NCBI GenBank assembly: GCA_902537555.1
Contig: CACBBR010000003.1
Span: 1-64,000 of the forward strand
DNA from: an uncultured Pelagibacteraceae bacterium
GTDB lineage: Bacteria; Pseudomonadota; Alphaproteobacteria; Pelagibacterales; Pelagibacteraceae
DNA: 64,000 bases
Reading direction: 5' to 3'
The notes under the pieces are model-generated. The model was not told the origin of the DNA. It made no database searches and worked only from the letters and a program-made list of their open reading frames with translations. Positions 10,356-19,287 of this stretch are shown here, piece after piece. The translations under genes and the position numbers were made by a program. The number at the start of each line of letters is the position of its first letter. The first letter of the stretch is position 1.

Positions 10356-11201
10356 ATGATAATTTGGTTAGCATCCTATCCTAAGAGTGGTAATACATGG
10401 TTAAGAGCTTTAATAACATCATACTTATATTCAGACACAGGAGACTTTAACTTTAATCTTTTAGAAAAAGTTGACTCTTTTCCAAATATAAAACATTTTC
10501 AAAATTATTTAGATAAATTTGAAAAAGTTGAAGATACCGCAAAATACTGGATAAATGTTCAGGAAAAGTTAAATAAAGATAAAAGATTAAAAATTTTAAA
10601 AACTCACAATGCTTTGTTTAAAATTAATAATTCTTCATTTACTAATAATCAAAATACTCTTGGGGTAATTTATATTGTAAGAGACCCTCGTAATGTAATT
10701 ACTTCGATTTGCAATCATTACCAATTTACACACGATCAAGCTCTTGATTTTATGATAACAAAAAAAAAGGCATTATTTTCTCGTAAAAGTGGAAGGTTTC
10801 TAGCTTTCCAACCTATTCTTTCATGGTCGTTAAACTACAAATCTTGGGTAGATAATGTTAAATACCCAACTGTTTTAATAAAGTATGAAGAATTAGAGAA
10901 TGAAACTTTTTTTACTTTTAAAAAAACATTAAAATTCATAAAAAAAATTTCTAATTCTGATTTTAAAATTGAAGATCAAAAAATAAAGAATTGTATTAAT
11001 TCATGTAAGTTTGAAAAACTTAAAAAATTGGAAAACAAAATTGGCTTCAATGAAGCTCCAATTAAAAAAGGGAGTAATGAAAGATTAAAATTTTTTAATT
11101 TAGGTAAAGAAAATAATTGGAGGAATATTCTAAGTAAAAATATTATTGATGAAATAGAAAAAGAATTTAAAATTGAAATGAAGGAGCTTGGTTATCTTTA
11201 A
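10356..11201 (+). CDS. Sulfotransferase family protein, array copy 3
   Basis: This 281-residue paralogue keeps the PAPS-loop [25 protein letters not shown] and the C-terminal LGKENNW segment. That last segment has Lys where copies 1, 2 and 4 have Pro. The central part (KKALFSRKSGRFLAFQPILSW) is the most divergent of the four, again pointing to acceptor diversification rather than simple dosage. It abuts copies 2 and 4 with no intergenic base. Substrate is unknown. Confidence 0.88.
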   Translation: MIIWLASYPKSGNTWLRALITSYLYSDTGDFNFNLLEKVDSFPNIKHFQNYLDKFEKVEDTAKYWINVQEKLNKDKRLKILKTHNALFKINNSSFTNNQNTLGVIYIVRDPRNVITSICNHYQFTHDQALDFMITKKKALFSRKSGRFLAFQPILSWSLNYKSWVDNVKYPTVLIKYEELENETFFTFKKTLKFIKKISNSDFKIEDQKIKNCINSCKFEKLKKLENKIGFNEAPIKKGSNERLKFFNLGKENNWRNILSKNIIDEIEKEFKIEMKELGYL

Positions 11202-12053
11202 ATGATTATATGGCTAGCATCATACCCTAAGAGTGGCAACACATGGGTTAGATCTTTTATATCCTCAATTTTATTTACGAAGGATGGTGATGTTGATTTA
11301 TCTAAGCTTGAAAATATATGTCAATTTCCTCTCCGATCGCAATTTAATAATTATATTGATGATCTACAGGATGTTAAAAAAGTTTACCAAAATTGGTCAA
11401 ATGTCCAAAATTATATGAACCTTGATAACAAAATTAAATTTTTAAAAACTCATCATGTTAATTGTAAAATTGAAAATTTTGAGTTTACAGATGATAATAA
11501 TTCATTAGGGGTAATTTATATAGTAAGAGATCCAAGAAATGTTGCATGCTCAGTCAAAAATCACTTTTCTTTAGAAAATTATGATGATGTAAAAGATTTT
11601 TTATTTAGAGAACACAATTGGCTAGGAATTATTACAGATAAGAAAATGAAACCTTTAGATAATAAAATACCAACACTAATAAGTTCTTGGAAAACAAATT
11701 ACTTATCTTGGAAAAATAAAACAAAAAATTATCTTCTTATAAAATATGAAAATTTACTAGAAAATCCATATCTAGAATTTGGAAAAATTTCTAGATATTT
11801 AGAAAATCATTTAAATGTTAAATTTGATGAAAAAAAAATAAAAAAAGCTATTGAAACATGTTCTTTTAGAAACTTACAAAAGCTAGAAACAGATGGAAAA
11901 TTTAAAGAACAAACAGTTGATAAACAAAATAAAAGTGTGAAATTTTTTCATTTAGGTCCTGAGAACAACTGGAAAAAAATTTTAGACAAAAATATTTCAA
12001 GGGAAATCGAAAATAAATTTAAAGCAGAAATGGAAGAATTAGGTTATTTATGA
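11202..12053 (+). CDS. Sulfotransferase family protein, array copy 4
   Basis: The last array member has 283 residues with SYPKSGNTW at 7-15, [16 protein letters not shown] and LGPENNW. Like the others it ends in ELGYL. Its TGA overlaps the convergent rho stop codon region (6 shared bases), so the insertion was fitted between mnmE and rho without leaving a spacer. By eye, its [13 protein letters not shown] stretch resembles copy 1 (PLRSHFNNLLDNI) more than copies 2 or 3. Substrate is unknown. Confidence 0.88.
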   Translation: MIIWLASYPKSGNTWVRSFISSILFTKDGDVDLSKLENICQFPLRSQFNNYIDDLQDVKKVYQNWSNVQNYMNLDNKIKFLKTHHVNCKIENFEFTDDNNSLGVIYIVRDPRNVACSVKNHFSLENYDDVKDFLFREHNWLGIITDKKMKPLDNKIPTLISSWKTNYLSWKNKTKNYLLIKYENLLENPYLEFGKISRYLENHLNVKFDEKKIKKAIETCSFRNLQKLETDGKFKEQTVDKQNKSVKFFHLGPENNWKKILDKNISREIENKFKAEMEELGYL

Positions 12054-13319
12054 GGGCTTATTCATTGAATTAAAGAATTCAGCATTATTCTTTGTTGTCT
12101 TTAATTTTGAATTAATAAAATCAATAGCATCCATAGACCCCATAGGAGCAATAATTCTTCTTAATACATTCATTTTTTGTAAATCATTTTTATCAAAAAT
12201 TAGTTCTTCTCTCCTTGTTCCTGATTTAGTTATATCTATTGCAGGAAATATTCTTTTTTCTGAAATTTTTCTATCTAAGATAGTTTCACTATTTCCAGTA
12301 CCTTTGAATTCTTCAAAAATTACTTCATCCATTCTACTTCCTGTATCAATTAGTGCTGTTGCAATAATTGTTAATGAGCCACCTTCTTCAATATTTCTAG
12401 CTGCTCCAAAAAATCTTTTTGGTCTTTGAAGAGCGTTAGCATCTACTCCTCCTGTTAATACTTTACCAGAACTTGGAACAACAGCATTGTAAGCTCTTCC
12501 TAATCTCGTGATAGAGTCTAATAAAATTACTACATCTTTTTTATGCTCAGTTAGTCTTTTAGCTTTTTCAATTACCATTTCAGCAACTGCTACATGACGT
12601 TGTGCCGGTTCATCAAAAGTTGAGCTTATCACTTCACCTTTTACCGTTCGCTGCATATCTGTTACTTCCTCGGGTCTTTCATCTATTAATAGAACCATTA
12701 AATAACATTCTGGATGATTTGCTGTTATAGAGTTTGCAATACTTTGTAATATCATTGTTTTTCCAGCCTTTGGAGGAGAAATAATTAAAGATCTTTGACC
12801 CTTCCCAATAGGACTCACTAAATCAATTAATCTTGGAGTTAAGTCAGTTTTTTTTTCAATTTTATTTGACTCTATTTCCATTCCTAATTGTTTATTTGGA
12901 TAAAGAGGAGTTAGGTTATCAAATGCTATTTTATGTTTAAATTTATCTGGCTCTTCAAAATTTATTTTGCTTACTTGAAGAAGTGCAAAATATCTTTCGC
13001 CATCTTTTGGAGATCTAATAGGGCCTTCTACAGTATCACCAGTTCTTAGACCAAATCTTCTAATTTGACTCGGACTTACATAAATATCGTCAGCTCCGGG
13101 TAAATAATTTGACTCCATTGCTCTTAGGAAACCAAAACCATCTTGGAGTAATTGTAAAACTCCTCCACCAGTTATTTCTTCTCCTTTTTCTGCAAGCTTT
13201 TTTAAAATTGCAAAATAAATTTCTTGTCTTCTTAATGTGCTAGCGTTTTCTATGCCAAGTTTTTCAGCTTCAGTGATCAACTTTTCAGAGCTTTTTTCTT
13301 TTAGTTCTTGGATGTTCAT
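12048..13319 (-). CDS. rho: Transcription termination factor Rho
   Basis: Rho is the hexameric RNA helicase that ends transcription at unstructured C-rich RNA. The 423-residue protein has the N-terminal Rho_N helices ([22 protein letters not shown]), the cold-shock-like primary RNA-binding domain ([22 protein letters not shown]), Walker [12 protein letters not shown], Walker [17 protein letters not shown] and the R loop [17 protein letters not shown]. All active-site features are present. It lies 59 bases downstream of hemJ on the same strand. Confidence 0.98.
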   Translation of the reverse strand: MNIQELKEKSSEKLITEAEKLGIENASTLRRQEIYFAILKKLAEKGEEITGGGVLQLLQDGFGFLRAMESNYLPGADDIYVSPSQIRRFGLRTGDTVEGPIRSPKDGERYFALLQVSKINFEEPDKFKHKIAFDNLTPLYPNKQLGMEIESNKIEKKTDLTPRLIDLVSPIGKGQRSLIISPPKAGKTMILQSIANSITANHPECYLMVLLIDERPEEVTDMQRTVKGEVISSTFDEPAQRHVAVAEMVIEKAKRLTEHKKDVVILLDSITRLGRAYNAVVPSSGKVLTGGVDANALQRPKRFFGAARNIEEGGSLTIIATALIDTGSRMDEVIFEEFKGTGNSETILDRKISEKRIFPAIDITKSGTRREELIFDKNDLQKMNVLRRIIAPMGSMDAIDFINSKLKTTKNNAEFFNSMNKPS

Positions 13320-13378
13320 TTATGGAAGTTTTTATTAAAGATGTGATAAATATATATACTGATATAAAAATTTCAACC

Positions 13379-13813
13379 CTAGATAGGCTTAAAAACTACA
13401 ATGAAAACAATAAAAATAAGCAAAACTGTAGGTATCTCATTGATAATTCTATAAAATTTCGATGATTTTTTGTTTTCTTTCAATTTAAGTAAACGCATGC
13501 ATTTGCCAAGATATTCATGATAGATAGTCAAAATTACAACAAAAATGATTTTAAGTTGAACCCACAAATAAGCAAAACTTTCGATACCATTAATCCAAAT
13601 TAAAATTATTCCAAAAAGCCATGATAAAATCATAGCTGGTCTCATTATATAATTGTAAAGCTTTCTTTCCATTGTCTCAAAGATTTCTGTAGCTTGTTCT
13701 TTTTCAAAGTTTTCTACATGATAAACAAATATTCTTGGTAAATATAATAGTCCAGCCATCCAAGAAATAACCGCAATTAAGTGAAGAGATTTAAATAATA
13801 GATATCCACTCAT
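13379..13813 (-). CDS. hemJ: Protoporphyrinogen IX oxidase HemJ (UPF0093)
   Basis: HemJ is the membrane protoporphyrinogen oxidase used by most alphaproteobacteria in place of HemG or HemY. The 144-residue protein has about four transmembrane helices and the conserved N-terminal pattern KSLHLIAVISWMAGLLYLPRI, including the essential His near the membrane, followed by VYH. The conserved Lys/Arg of the LYNYIMRPAMILSW segment is also present. It lies 3 bases after hemH, so the penultimate and last haem steps are encoded together. Confidence 0.93.
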   Translation of the reverse strand: MSGYLLFKSLHLIAVISWMAGLLYLPRIFVYHVENFEKEQATEIFETMERKLYNYIMRPAMILSWLFGIILIWINGIESFAYLWVQLKIIFVVILTIYHEYLGKCMRLLKLKENKKSSKFYRIINEIPTVLLIFIVFIVVFKPI

Positions 13814-13816
13814 AAG

Positions 13817-14809
13817 TTATAAGTTTTTTGTAACTAGATGTTTTAACAATAAAATATGATCCTCACTATCATTCAAACATGGTACCATTTCAAAATTATC
13901 ACCTCCTGATTTGATAAAACTTTCTTTTCCTTGTATCGATATTTCTTCTAAGGTTTCTACACAATCAGATGAAAATCCTGGGCAAATAACCAAAATATTT
14001 TTTTTACCTTCTTTAGGTAGAGTCTCGAAAGTTTTATCTGTGTAAGGTTGCAACCACTCTTGTGGACCAAATCTAGATTGAAAAGTAGTCTTGATTTCAA
14101 TATCTGAATACTGTTCTGAAATCAATCTGGTAGTTTTATGGCAATAACAATGATAAGGATCACCTTTATCAAAATATTTTTTTGGAATTCCATGATAAGA
14201 CGCAATTATTAAATCAGGCTTCCAATTAATTTCACTTATCTTTTTCAAAATACTATTTTTAATCGCCTCAATGTATAATGGTTCAGACTCATAATGAGGT
14301 ATTATTTTAAGATTTGGTTGCCACCTCATTTTCATTAAAGTTCTATAAACTTCATCACAAACTGTTGCTGTTGTTGCGGCAGCATATTGAGGATAAAGTG
14401 GGAGTATAATTAAATTTTCACAACCCTTTTTTTGAAGACCATGAATTTTAGCTTTAATACTTGGATTTCCATATCTCATAGCAAAATCTACAATTAAATC
14501 TTCATTGCTAATTTTATCAGATAGTTTTTCTGCTTGCCTTTCTGTAAAATATCTTAAAGGAGACATATTTTTATCTTCCATCCATATTTCTTTATAAGCT
14601 TTAGCTGTTTTGGAAGGTCTAAAGGTAAGTATAAATAAGTTAAGTATTACTTGCCAAATTAAGGGATTAACTTCAATTACTCGTCTGTCTGACAAGAATT
14701 CTTTTAAATACTTCCTGATATCCAACCAGCTCGTTGAATCAGGTGTACCAAGATTAACAATTAAAATACCTGTTTTGCCATAATTAATTTTTGGATGGTC
14801 TGGTGTCAT
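13817..14809 (-). CDS. hemH: Ferrochelatase
   Basis: Ferrochelatase inserts Fe2+ into protoporphyrin IX to make haem. The 330-residue protein starts with GKTGILIVNLGTPDS and carries the metal-site SYHGIPKKYFDKGDPYHCYC segment (catalytic His), TFQSRFGPQEWLQPYTD and the C-terminal VCPGFSSDCVETLEEI. Length is typical for the bacterial enzyme. It overlaps hemE by 4 bases, forming hemE-hemH-hemJ. Confidence 0.97.
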   Translation of the reverse strand: MTPDHPKINYGKTGILIVNLGTPDSTSWLDIRKYLKEFLSDRRVIEVNPLIWQVILNLFILTFRPSKTAKAYKEIWMEDKNMSPLRYFTERQAEKLSDKISNEDLIVDFAMRYGNPSIKAKIHGLQKKGCENLIILPLYPQYAAATTATVCDEVYRTLMKMRWQPNLKIIPHYESEPLYIEAIKNSILKKISEINWKPDLIIASYHGIPKKYFDKGDPYHCYCHKTTRLISEQYSDIEIKTTFQSRFGPQEWLQPYTDKTFETLPKEGKKNILVICPGFSSDCVETLEEISIQGKESFIKSGGDNFEMVPCLNDSEDHILLLKHLVTKNL

Positions 14810-15807
14810 TTAAAATTTCTTACAATCTTGATTAGTTCCTCAACCATTTCAATTTTAGTCTCAGGAAGTATTCCGTGACCTAAATTAAAAATGTATGGGT
14901 GGTCTTTAAAAACACCAAGATATTTTTCAACTTCTACTTTAAGGGTTTTTTGATCAGTTAGTAATATTTTTGGATCAAGACCGCCTTGTATTGGTATTTT
15001 GATTTCATTTACTATTTTCTTTGGGTCAACATCGTAATCTATGTTAACAGCGTCTGGTTTTACAATTTCACAAAAATTTTTATAATCTTTAATACCTCTT
15101 GGAAAACAAATAACAGGAACTCCCAGTTTTTTTATATAATCTACAATATTAAGGGTAGGTACATAAATATATTCTGGGATTTTATCTTGTAATAATCCAG
15201 CCCAACTATCAAAAATTTGAATAACTTGAGCTCCGGCCTCAATTTGATTTTTTATATGAAGTTTTAAGAATTTCTCTATTATTCCTAGTAATCTATTAAT
15301 TAAAAAATCATCTTTAAAGAATTCACCCGATAAACCTTTTTTAGGAGAAGATTTATTAATCATGTAAACTAGTATTGTCCAAGGAGCTCCAACAAATCCA
15401 ATCATATCCCTATTGCTCATTAAAGGGTCTTTAGACGTTTTTTCGATTGCTTTATAAACTTTATAAATTTTTTCAGTAAAACTTACTTCATCGACATTTT
15501 TTATTCTTTCTAGATCTATATCTCCTAATTTGGGTCCAAAATTTTTTTCAAATTCTACTTTTTGACCAAGACCATAGGGTAACATTAAAATATCTGAAAA
15601 TATTACAGCTCCGTCAAATCCAAATCTTTTAATAGGTTGAAGAGTAATTTCTGATGCCAAATCGCTATTTAGACAAAGTCTGATAAAGTCTTGGTTTTCT
15701 TTTCTAATTTCTCTAAATTCTGGAAGATATCTTCCTGCTTGTCTCATTAACCATATAGGATTTGACTTAGTATCTTTATTTTTAATACAGTTAGTTAAGG
15801 GACTCAT
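14806..15807 (-). CDS. hemE: Uroporphyrinogen decarboxylase
   Basis: HemE decarboxylates uroporphyrinogen III to coproporphyrinogen III. The 333-residue protein shows the N-terminal signature IWLMRQAGRYLPEFR, the catalytic Asp in AVIFSDILMLPYGLG, GFVGAPWTILVYMI, and the C-terminal NLGHGILPET. It is the first gene of the leftward haem operon and borders the proposed replication origin. hemE next to the origin is known in Caulobacter and other alphaproteobacteria. Confidence 0.97.
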   Translation of the reverse strand: MSPLTNCIKNKDTKSNPIWLMRQAGRYLPEFREIRKENQDFIRLCLNSDLASEITLQPIKRFGFDGAVIFSDILMLPYGLGQKVEFEKNFGPKLGDIDLERIKNVDEVSFTEKIYKVYKAIEKTSKDPLMSNRDMIGFVGAPWTILVYMINKSSPKKGLSGEFFKDDFLINRLLGIIEKFLKLHIKNQIEAGAQVIQIFDSWAGLLQDKIPEYIYVPTLNIVDYIKKLGVPVICFPRGIKDYKNFCEIVKPDAVNIDYDVDPKKIVNEIKIPIQGGLDPKILLTDQKTLKVEVEKYLGVFKDHPYIFNLGHGILPETKIEMVEELIKIVRNFK

Positions 15808-16091
15808 ATAAATAGATATATATTATTTACTTTATTAGTATTATGTATTGTGAATAACGTAAATTAGTCAATTTCCACACTTAATTAACTAATTATCAAC
15901 AATTTTTATCTTAAATAAATAAGATAATTAAGGGATAATTTAATAATCTTTATATTTTATATACAATTTGAATAACTATGATCTAAATTTATAATTCAGT
16001 TAATTTTATATGAAAAATACTAACTTCTATTAGTTCAAAGAATAAATCTGCATTTTTCTTATTTTACTAATAGTTTATAAACATCTTATAC
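15808..16091. other. Putative chromosomal origin of replication (oriC)
   Basis: This 284-base non-coding gap is strongly A/T-rich and lies between hemE and the ppsR/DUF299 gene, the place of the Caulobacter origin. A perfect DnaA box (TTATTCACA on the minus strand) is at 15849-15857. Boxes with one mismatch are at 15893-15901 (TTATCAACA) and 15967-15975 (TTATTCAAA, minus strand). An 8-bp inverted repeat (TTATCTTA/TAAGATAA, 15906-15913 and 15920-15927) sits between them. Genes run away from the gap on both sides, and parS sites lie about 10 kb off. No tRNA or ORF is seen. It also has to contain the two divergent promoters. Confidence 0.7.
15849..15857 (-). promoter_or_regulatory. DnaA box
   Basis: TGTGAATAA on the plus strand is TTATTCACA on the minus strand, a perfect match to the TTATNCACA consensus. 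It is the strongest single element of the proposed origin. Confidence 0.65.
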
Positions 16092-16919
16092 ATGAGAAAC
16101 TTATACCAAATTTACTTAATATCTGATTCTACTGGAGAGACACTGGATAGGATTTTTTTGGCGTTAAAGGCTCAATTTCCTAATTTTGAGTATGAAACTA
16201 ATCACTTTTCTTTTACTCGTACTGAAAGTCAAACTTTGAGTATATTAAAACAAGCTAAGAAAGATGAAAATTCTATAATTCTATATACAATAGTTAATAG
16301 TAAGCTTGCAAAGTATCTTGTAGAAAAAGCTTATGAGAGAGAAATACCATGTTTTGGTGTTCTAGGAGATTTAATATTAAATTTTTCAAAAGTTCTTAAC
16401 CAAAAAGCTTCGCATCAACCGAGCGGTCAACACATTTTAAATGAAGAATACTACGATAGAATTGAAGCTATTCAATTTACTATGAATCATGATGATGGTA
16501 ATCAAACTGATGATATAGAAAAATCCGATATCATTCTGCTAGGAGTAAGCAGGACAAGTAAAACTCCAACAGCCATTTATTTAGCTAATAGAGGTTTTAA
16601 AACTTCAAATATCCCATTAGTAAATAAAAATTCAATTCCGTCAAAGGTTACAGAAAAAAATTTTTCTCCCTGTGTTGTCGGTTTAGTGACTGAAGCTGAG
16701 AGATTATATGATTTAAGAAAAAATAGATTAAACTCTCTTAAAGAAGATCAAAATAGTGAGTACGTAAATATAGATAAAATTAGGGATGAATTAAATAGTT
16801 CTAAAAAAATATTTAAAGAAAATAATTGGCCTACAATAGATGTAACTAGAAAATCAGTTGAAGAAACAGCAGCATCTGTAATTAAAATTTATGAAATTAA
16901 AAATAAAAAAAATGCCTAA
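16092..16919 (+). CDS. PEP synthase / pyruvate,phosphate dikinase regulatory protein (DUF299)
   Basis: Members of this family are bifunctional serine/threonine kinase-phosphorylases that switch PEP synthase (PpsR) or pyruvate,phosphate dikinase off with ADP and on with phosphate. The 275-residue protein has the N-terminal YLISDSTGETLDRI motif, the SHQPSGQHILNEEYYDRIEA stretch and the P-loop-like GVSRTSKTPTAIYLANRG. The family is clear; whether the target is PpsA or PpdK cannot be told here because neither is in the window. It is first in the rightward group from the proposed origin and overlaps maf by 8 bases. Confidence 0.93.
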   Translation: MRNLYQIYLISDSTGETLDRIFLALKAQFPNFEYETNHFSFTRTESQTLSILKQAKKDENSIILYTIVNSKLAKYLVEKAYEREIPCFGVLGDLILNFSKVLNQKASHQPSGQHILNEEYYDRIEAIQFTMNHDDGNQTDDIEKSDIILLGVSRTSKTPTAIYLANRGFKTSNIPLVNKNSIPSKVTEKNFSPCVVGLVTEAERLYDLRKNRLNSLKEDQNSEYVNIDKIRDELNSSKKIFKENNWPTIDVTRKSVEETAASVIKIYEIKNKKNA

Positions 16920-17496
16920 CATTATTTTAGCCTCAAAAAGCAAGGTAAGAAAAGAAATATTAGACAATCACAACATCAATTGTAATGTTGAAGTATCAAA
17001 TGTTGACGAGGATCCAATAAAAAAAAGTCTATTAAAAGAGGGAGCTTCGCCTGAAATTATTTCTAAAAATCTTGCAGAATTAAAAGCAAATAAGATTAGT
17101 CAAAAAATTAATAATACTCTAGTTTTAGGAGCAGATAGCGTAATCGATCTGACTGGGGAATTAATATCAAAACCAGAAAGCAGGGAAGAGGCTTTAAACA
17201 TTTTAAAAAAACTTAATGGAAAAAAACACTCTTTGATTAGTTCGGTATGTATATCTAAAAATGGATCCATGGTTTGGAACTATACTGATAAAGCATACTT
17301 GACCATGAAGGATTTTTCTGAAAATGAATTAATCACTTATCTAAATAAGATAAGTGATGAAGCTTTGTATGCTTATAATGTTTATCAAATTGAGGGAGAA
17401 GGAAGAACTCTGTTTTCAAAAATTGATGGCGATGAAGACACTATAATGGGCTTACCTATTAAAAAAATTAAGGAATATCTAGAACTTCAAAAATGA
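16912..17496 (+). CDS. maf: Maf family nucleotide pyrophosphatase
   Basis: Maf proteins hydrolyse non-canonical or pyrimidine nucleoside triphosphates and have been linked to septum inhibition. I chose the ATG at 16912 because the family begins with a short strand followed by LASKSKVRKEIL. An in-frame ATG 21 bases upstream would add only a lysine-rich stretch lying inside ppsR. Conserved features are LGADSVI (catalytic Asp region), the SKPESREEALNILKKLNGK helix and YQIEGEGRTLFSKIDGDEDTIMGLP. Its stop overlaps the next ATG by 4 bases. Confidence 0.93.
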   Translation: MPNIILASKSKVRKEILDNHNINCNVEVSNVDEDPIKKSLLKEGASPEIISKNLAELKANKISQKINNTLVLGADSVIDLTGELISKPESREEALNILKKLNGKKHSLISSVCISKNGSMVWNYTDKAYLTMKDFSENELITYLNKISDEALYAYNVYQIEGEGRTLFSKIDGDEDTIMGLPIKKIKEYLELQK

Positions 17497-18491
17497 AAAA
17501 AATTCTACTGATTTTAGTCTTAGGATTTTTATCCGTAAGTTTTTCGTATGCAAAATCTATATCGCATAAAAAAGAAGAGAGATTTTGTCTACCAAAAGAT
17601 ATATCAAATGGATTTGGATGTGTTTGGAAAGTTGGTCACAGAACTATAGGAAATAAACATCAAATTCAAATAGTTTCAAAAAAAGATGGTCACCCTGTTA
17701 GGGATGGAAAACAAAGTATAAGATTTGAGGTTAGGCCCGGTGAGTGTGGAGGAACTTTTGATGGATCTAAAGTAAAAGGCGAAGGTGGATCCCAACCTAG
17801 CAATGATTGTGAAAGAGATCATAAGTCGGAAAGAGCAGAATTATATTCCAAGTATTTTAAATTAGGTGAAAAATGGTATTCGTGGTCAATCTATGTACCA
17901 GAAGGTCAAGAAAAATTTAGACCCGCGAGTTTAAAAATGGGACAGTTTCACTCAAAATTGCATAAGAAATATATTCAACAAGCTCACTTTGAGCATAATG
18001 ATGGAAAGTATACATTCAACAATGTGGTGTGTGGATCTGAATGTAAGAGCAGAAGCATTGATCCGGTTGGTAAATGGACTGACATACTTATTAATGTAAA
18101 TTGGTCAGATAAAGAAGATGGATTTTATAGAGTTTGGGCAAATGGAAAATTTATTTATGATGTAAAAGGACCAACTGTTTATGAAAATAAAAATAATGCC
18201 TATTTAAAGATTGGAATATATAGAAATGCTGTAAATAGACTGTGGAGCATGGGTAGAGACGGTGGTATCACAGTTGTTTACTATGATAACATTAATACAG
18301 GAGAAACAATGGAAAGTGTTTTAGGCAAATTAAACTATCCTATTGAATTAGAGTATAAAAAAAGTGAAAAAGAATTGTTACAAGAGGAATTAGCAATACT
18401 TAAAATAAAGATTAAAGAAAATAATGATCCAGAAATTTCTAGAAAAATACATAAGTTAAAAAGAAAATTAAAAAGACTGGAATTAAATTAA
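17493..18491 (+). CDS. Secreted polysaccharide lyase-like protein (heparin lyase I / Polysacc_lyase fold)
   Basis: The 332-residue protein has a signal peptide (about residues 1-20, ending SFSYA) and then a domain resembling the Polysacc_lyase (PF14099-type) beta-jelly-roll. Visible features are IRFEVRPGECGG, the basic DHKSERAELYSKY strand, WYSWSIYVPEGQ, and later GIYRNAV. Six cysteines in the mature protein could form disulphides, consistent with export. The last 45 residues are a lysine-rich coiled-coil-like tail (KKSEKELLQEEL onward). It sits between maf and aroE, which are often adjacent in alphaproteobacteria. The glycan is unknown, and a non-catalytic carbohydrate-binding role is possible. 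Confidence 0.75.
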   Translation: MKKILLILVLGFLSVSFSYAKSISHKKEERFCLPKDISNGFGCVWKVGHRTIGNKHQIQIVSKKDGHPVRDGKQSIRFEVRPGECGGTFDGSKVKGEGGSQPSNDCERDHKSERAELYSKYFKLGEKWYSWSIYVPEGQEKFRPASLKMGQFHSKLHKKYIQQAHFEHNDGKYTFNNVVCGSECKSRSIDPVGKWTDILINVNWSDKEDGFYRVWANGKFIYDVKGPTVYENKNNAYLKIGIYRNAVNRLWSMGRDGGITVVYYDNINTGETMESVLGKLNYPIELEYKKSEKELLQEELAILKIKIKENNDPEISRKIHKLKRKLKRLELN

Positions 18492-18495
18492 AAAA

Positions 18496-19287
18496 ATGAA
18501 AAAATTTCTTGTTATAGGAAACCCAATTGAACATTCTTTATCTCCAAAGTTGCATAATTATTGGATTAAATCTAATAATTTAAAAGCAGTTTACGATAAA
18601 AAAAAATTAGATATATCAGAATTAGAAAATTTAATTAAAGAAGTTAAAGAAAAAAAAATTGATGGAATTAACGTTACAGTTCCTTTTAAAAATTCTGTAA
18701 TTCCTTTTTTAGATAAACTATCCAATGAGGCTCAAAAAACACAATCAGTAAATACTATATACTTTAAGGATGGAATAGTAATAGGTCACAATACAGATAT
18801 AGAGGGATTTGAGCTGGCCATTAGACATACAAATTACGATATCGTTGGCAAAAATGTACTAATATTGGGCGCGGGAGGAGTTTCTCCATCAATAATTTTG
18901 GCTTTAAACAATCTGAATGTAAAAAAAATATTAATAAGCAACAGAACACATAGCAAAGCTGAAAATTTAAAAAAAATATTTAATGAAATTGAAATTATTA
19001 AGTGGGGAACATTTACAGATTTTGACATGATTGTTAATGCAACTAGTTTAGGTTTAAAAGAAGACGAAAATATTGATTTGGATTATTCAAAAATTGGTTC
19101 CGAAAAATTTTTTTATGATGTTATATACAATCCCTCTGAAACTAATTTCTTAAGATCTGCAAAAAAAAATGGAAATAAAATAGAAAATGGAAAAAGAATG
19201 TTTATTTATCAGGCCCAAGCATCTTTTAAAATTTGGAATAATCTAGAACCAAAAGTAGATAATAAAGTTATGGAGCTTTTAAATTGA
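18496..19287 (+). CDS. aroE: Shikimate dehydrogenase
   Basis: AroE reduces 3-dehydroshikimate with NADPH in aromatic amino-acid and folate precursor synthesis. The 263-residue protein shows the shikimate-binding VIGNPIEHSLSPKLHN motif, the catalytic Lys in GINVTVPFKNSV, and NTDIEGF. The Rossmann nucleotide motif GAGGVSPSII has Val-Ser where AroE often has Ala. NATSLGL and the C-terminal GKRMFIYQAQASFKIW complete the set. It starts 4 bases after the lyase stop and shares 4 bases with coaE. Confidence 0.95.
   Translation: MKKFLVIGNPIEHSLSPKLHNYWIKSNNLKAVYDKKKLDISELENLIKEVKEKKIDGINVTVPFKNSVIPFLDKLSNEAQKTQSVNTIYFKDGIVIGHNTDIEGFELAIRHTNYDIVGKNVLILGAGGVSPSIILALNNLNVKKILISNRTHSKAENLKKIFNEIEIIKWGTFTDFDMIVNATSLGLKEDENIDLDYSKIGSEKFFYDVIYNPSETNFLRSAKKNGNKIENGKRMFIYQAQASFKIWNNLEPKVDNKVMELLN

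Noticed and set aside
8640-12053. Repeated junctions of the sulfotransferase array as a CRISPR or satellite
   Set aside because: The repeats are 57 bases spaced by about 850 bases and encode conserved protein ends; they are gene-family junctions.
16891-16911. Upstream in-frame ATG for maf
   Set aside because: It would add a short Lys/Ile stretch encoded by the ppsR end; the family starts at the strand before LASKSKVRKEIL, so ATG 16912 is preferred.
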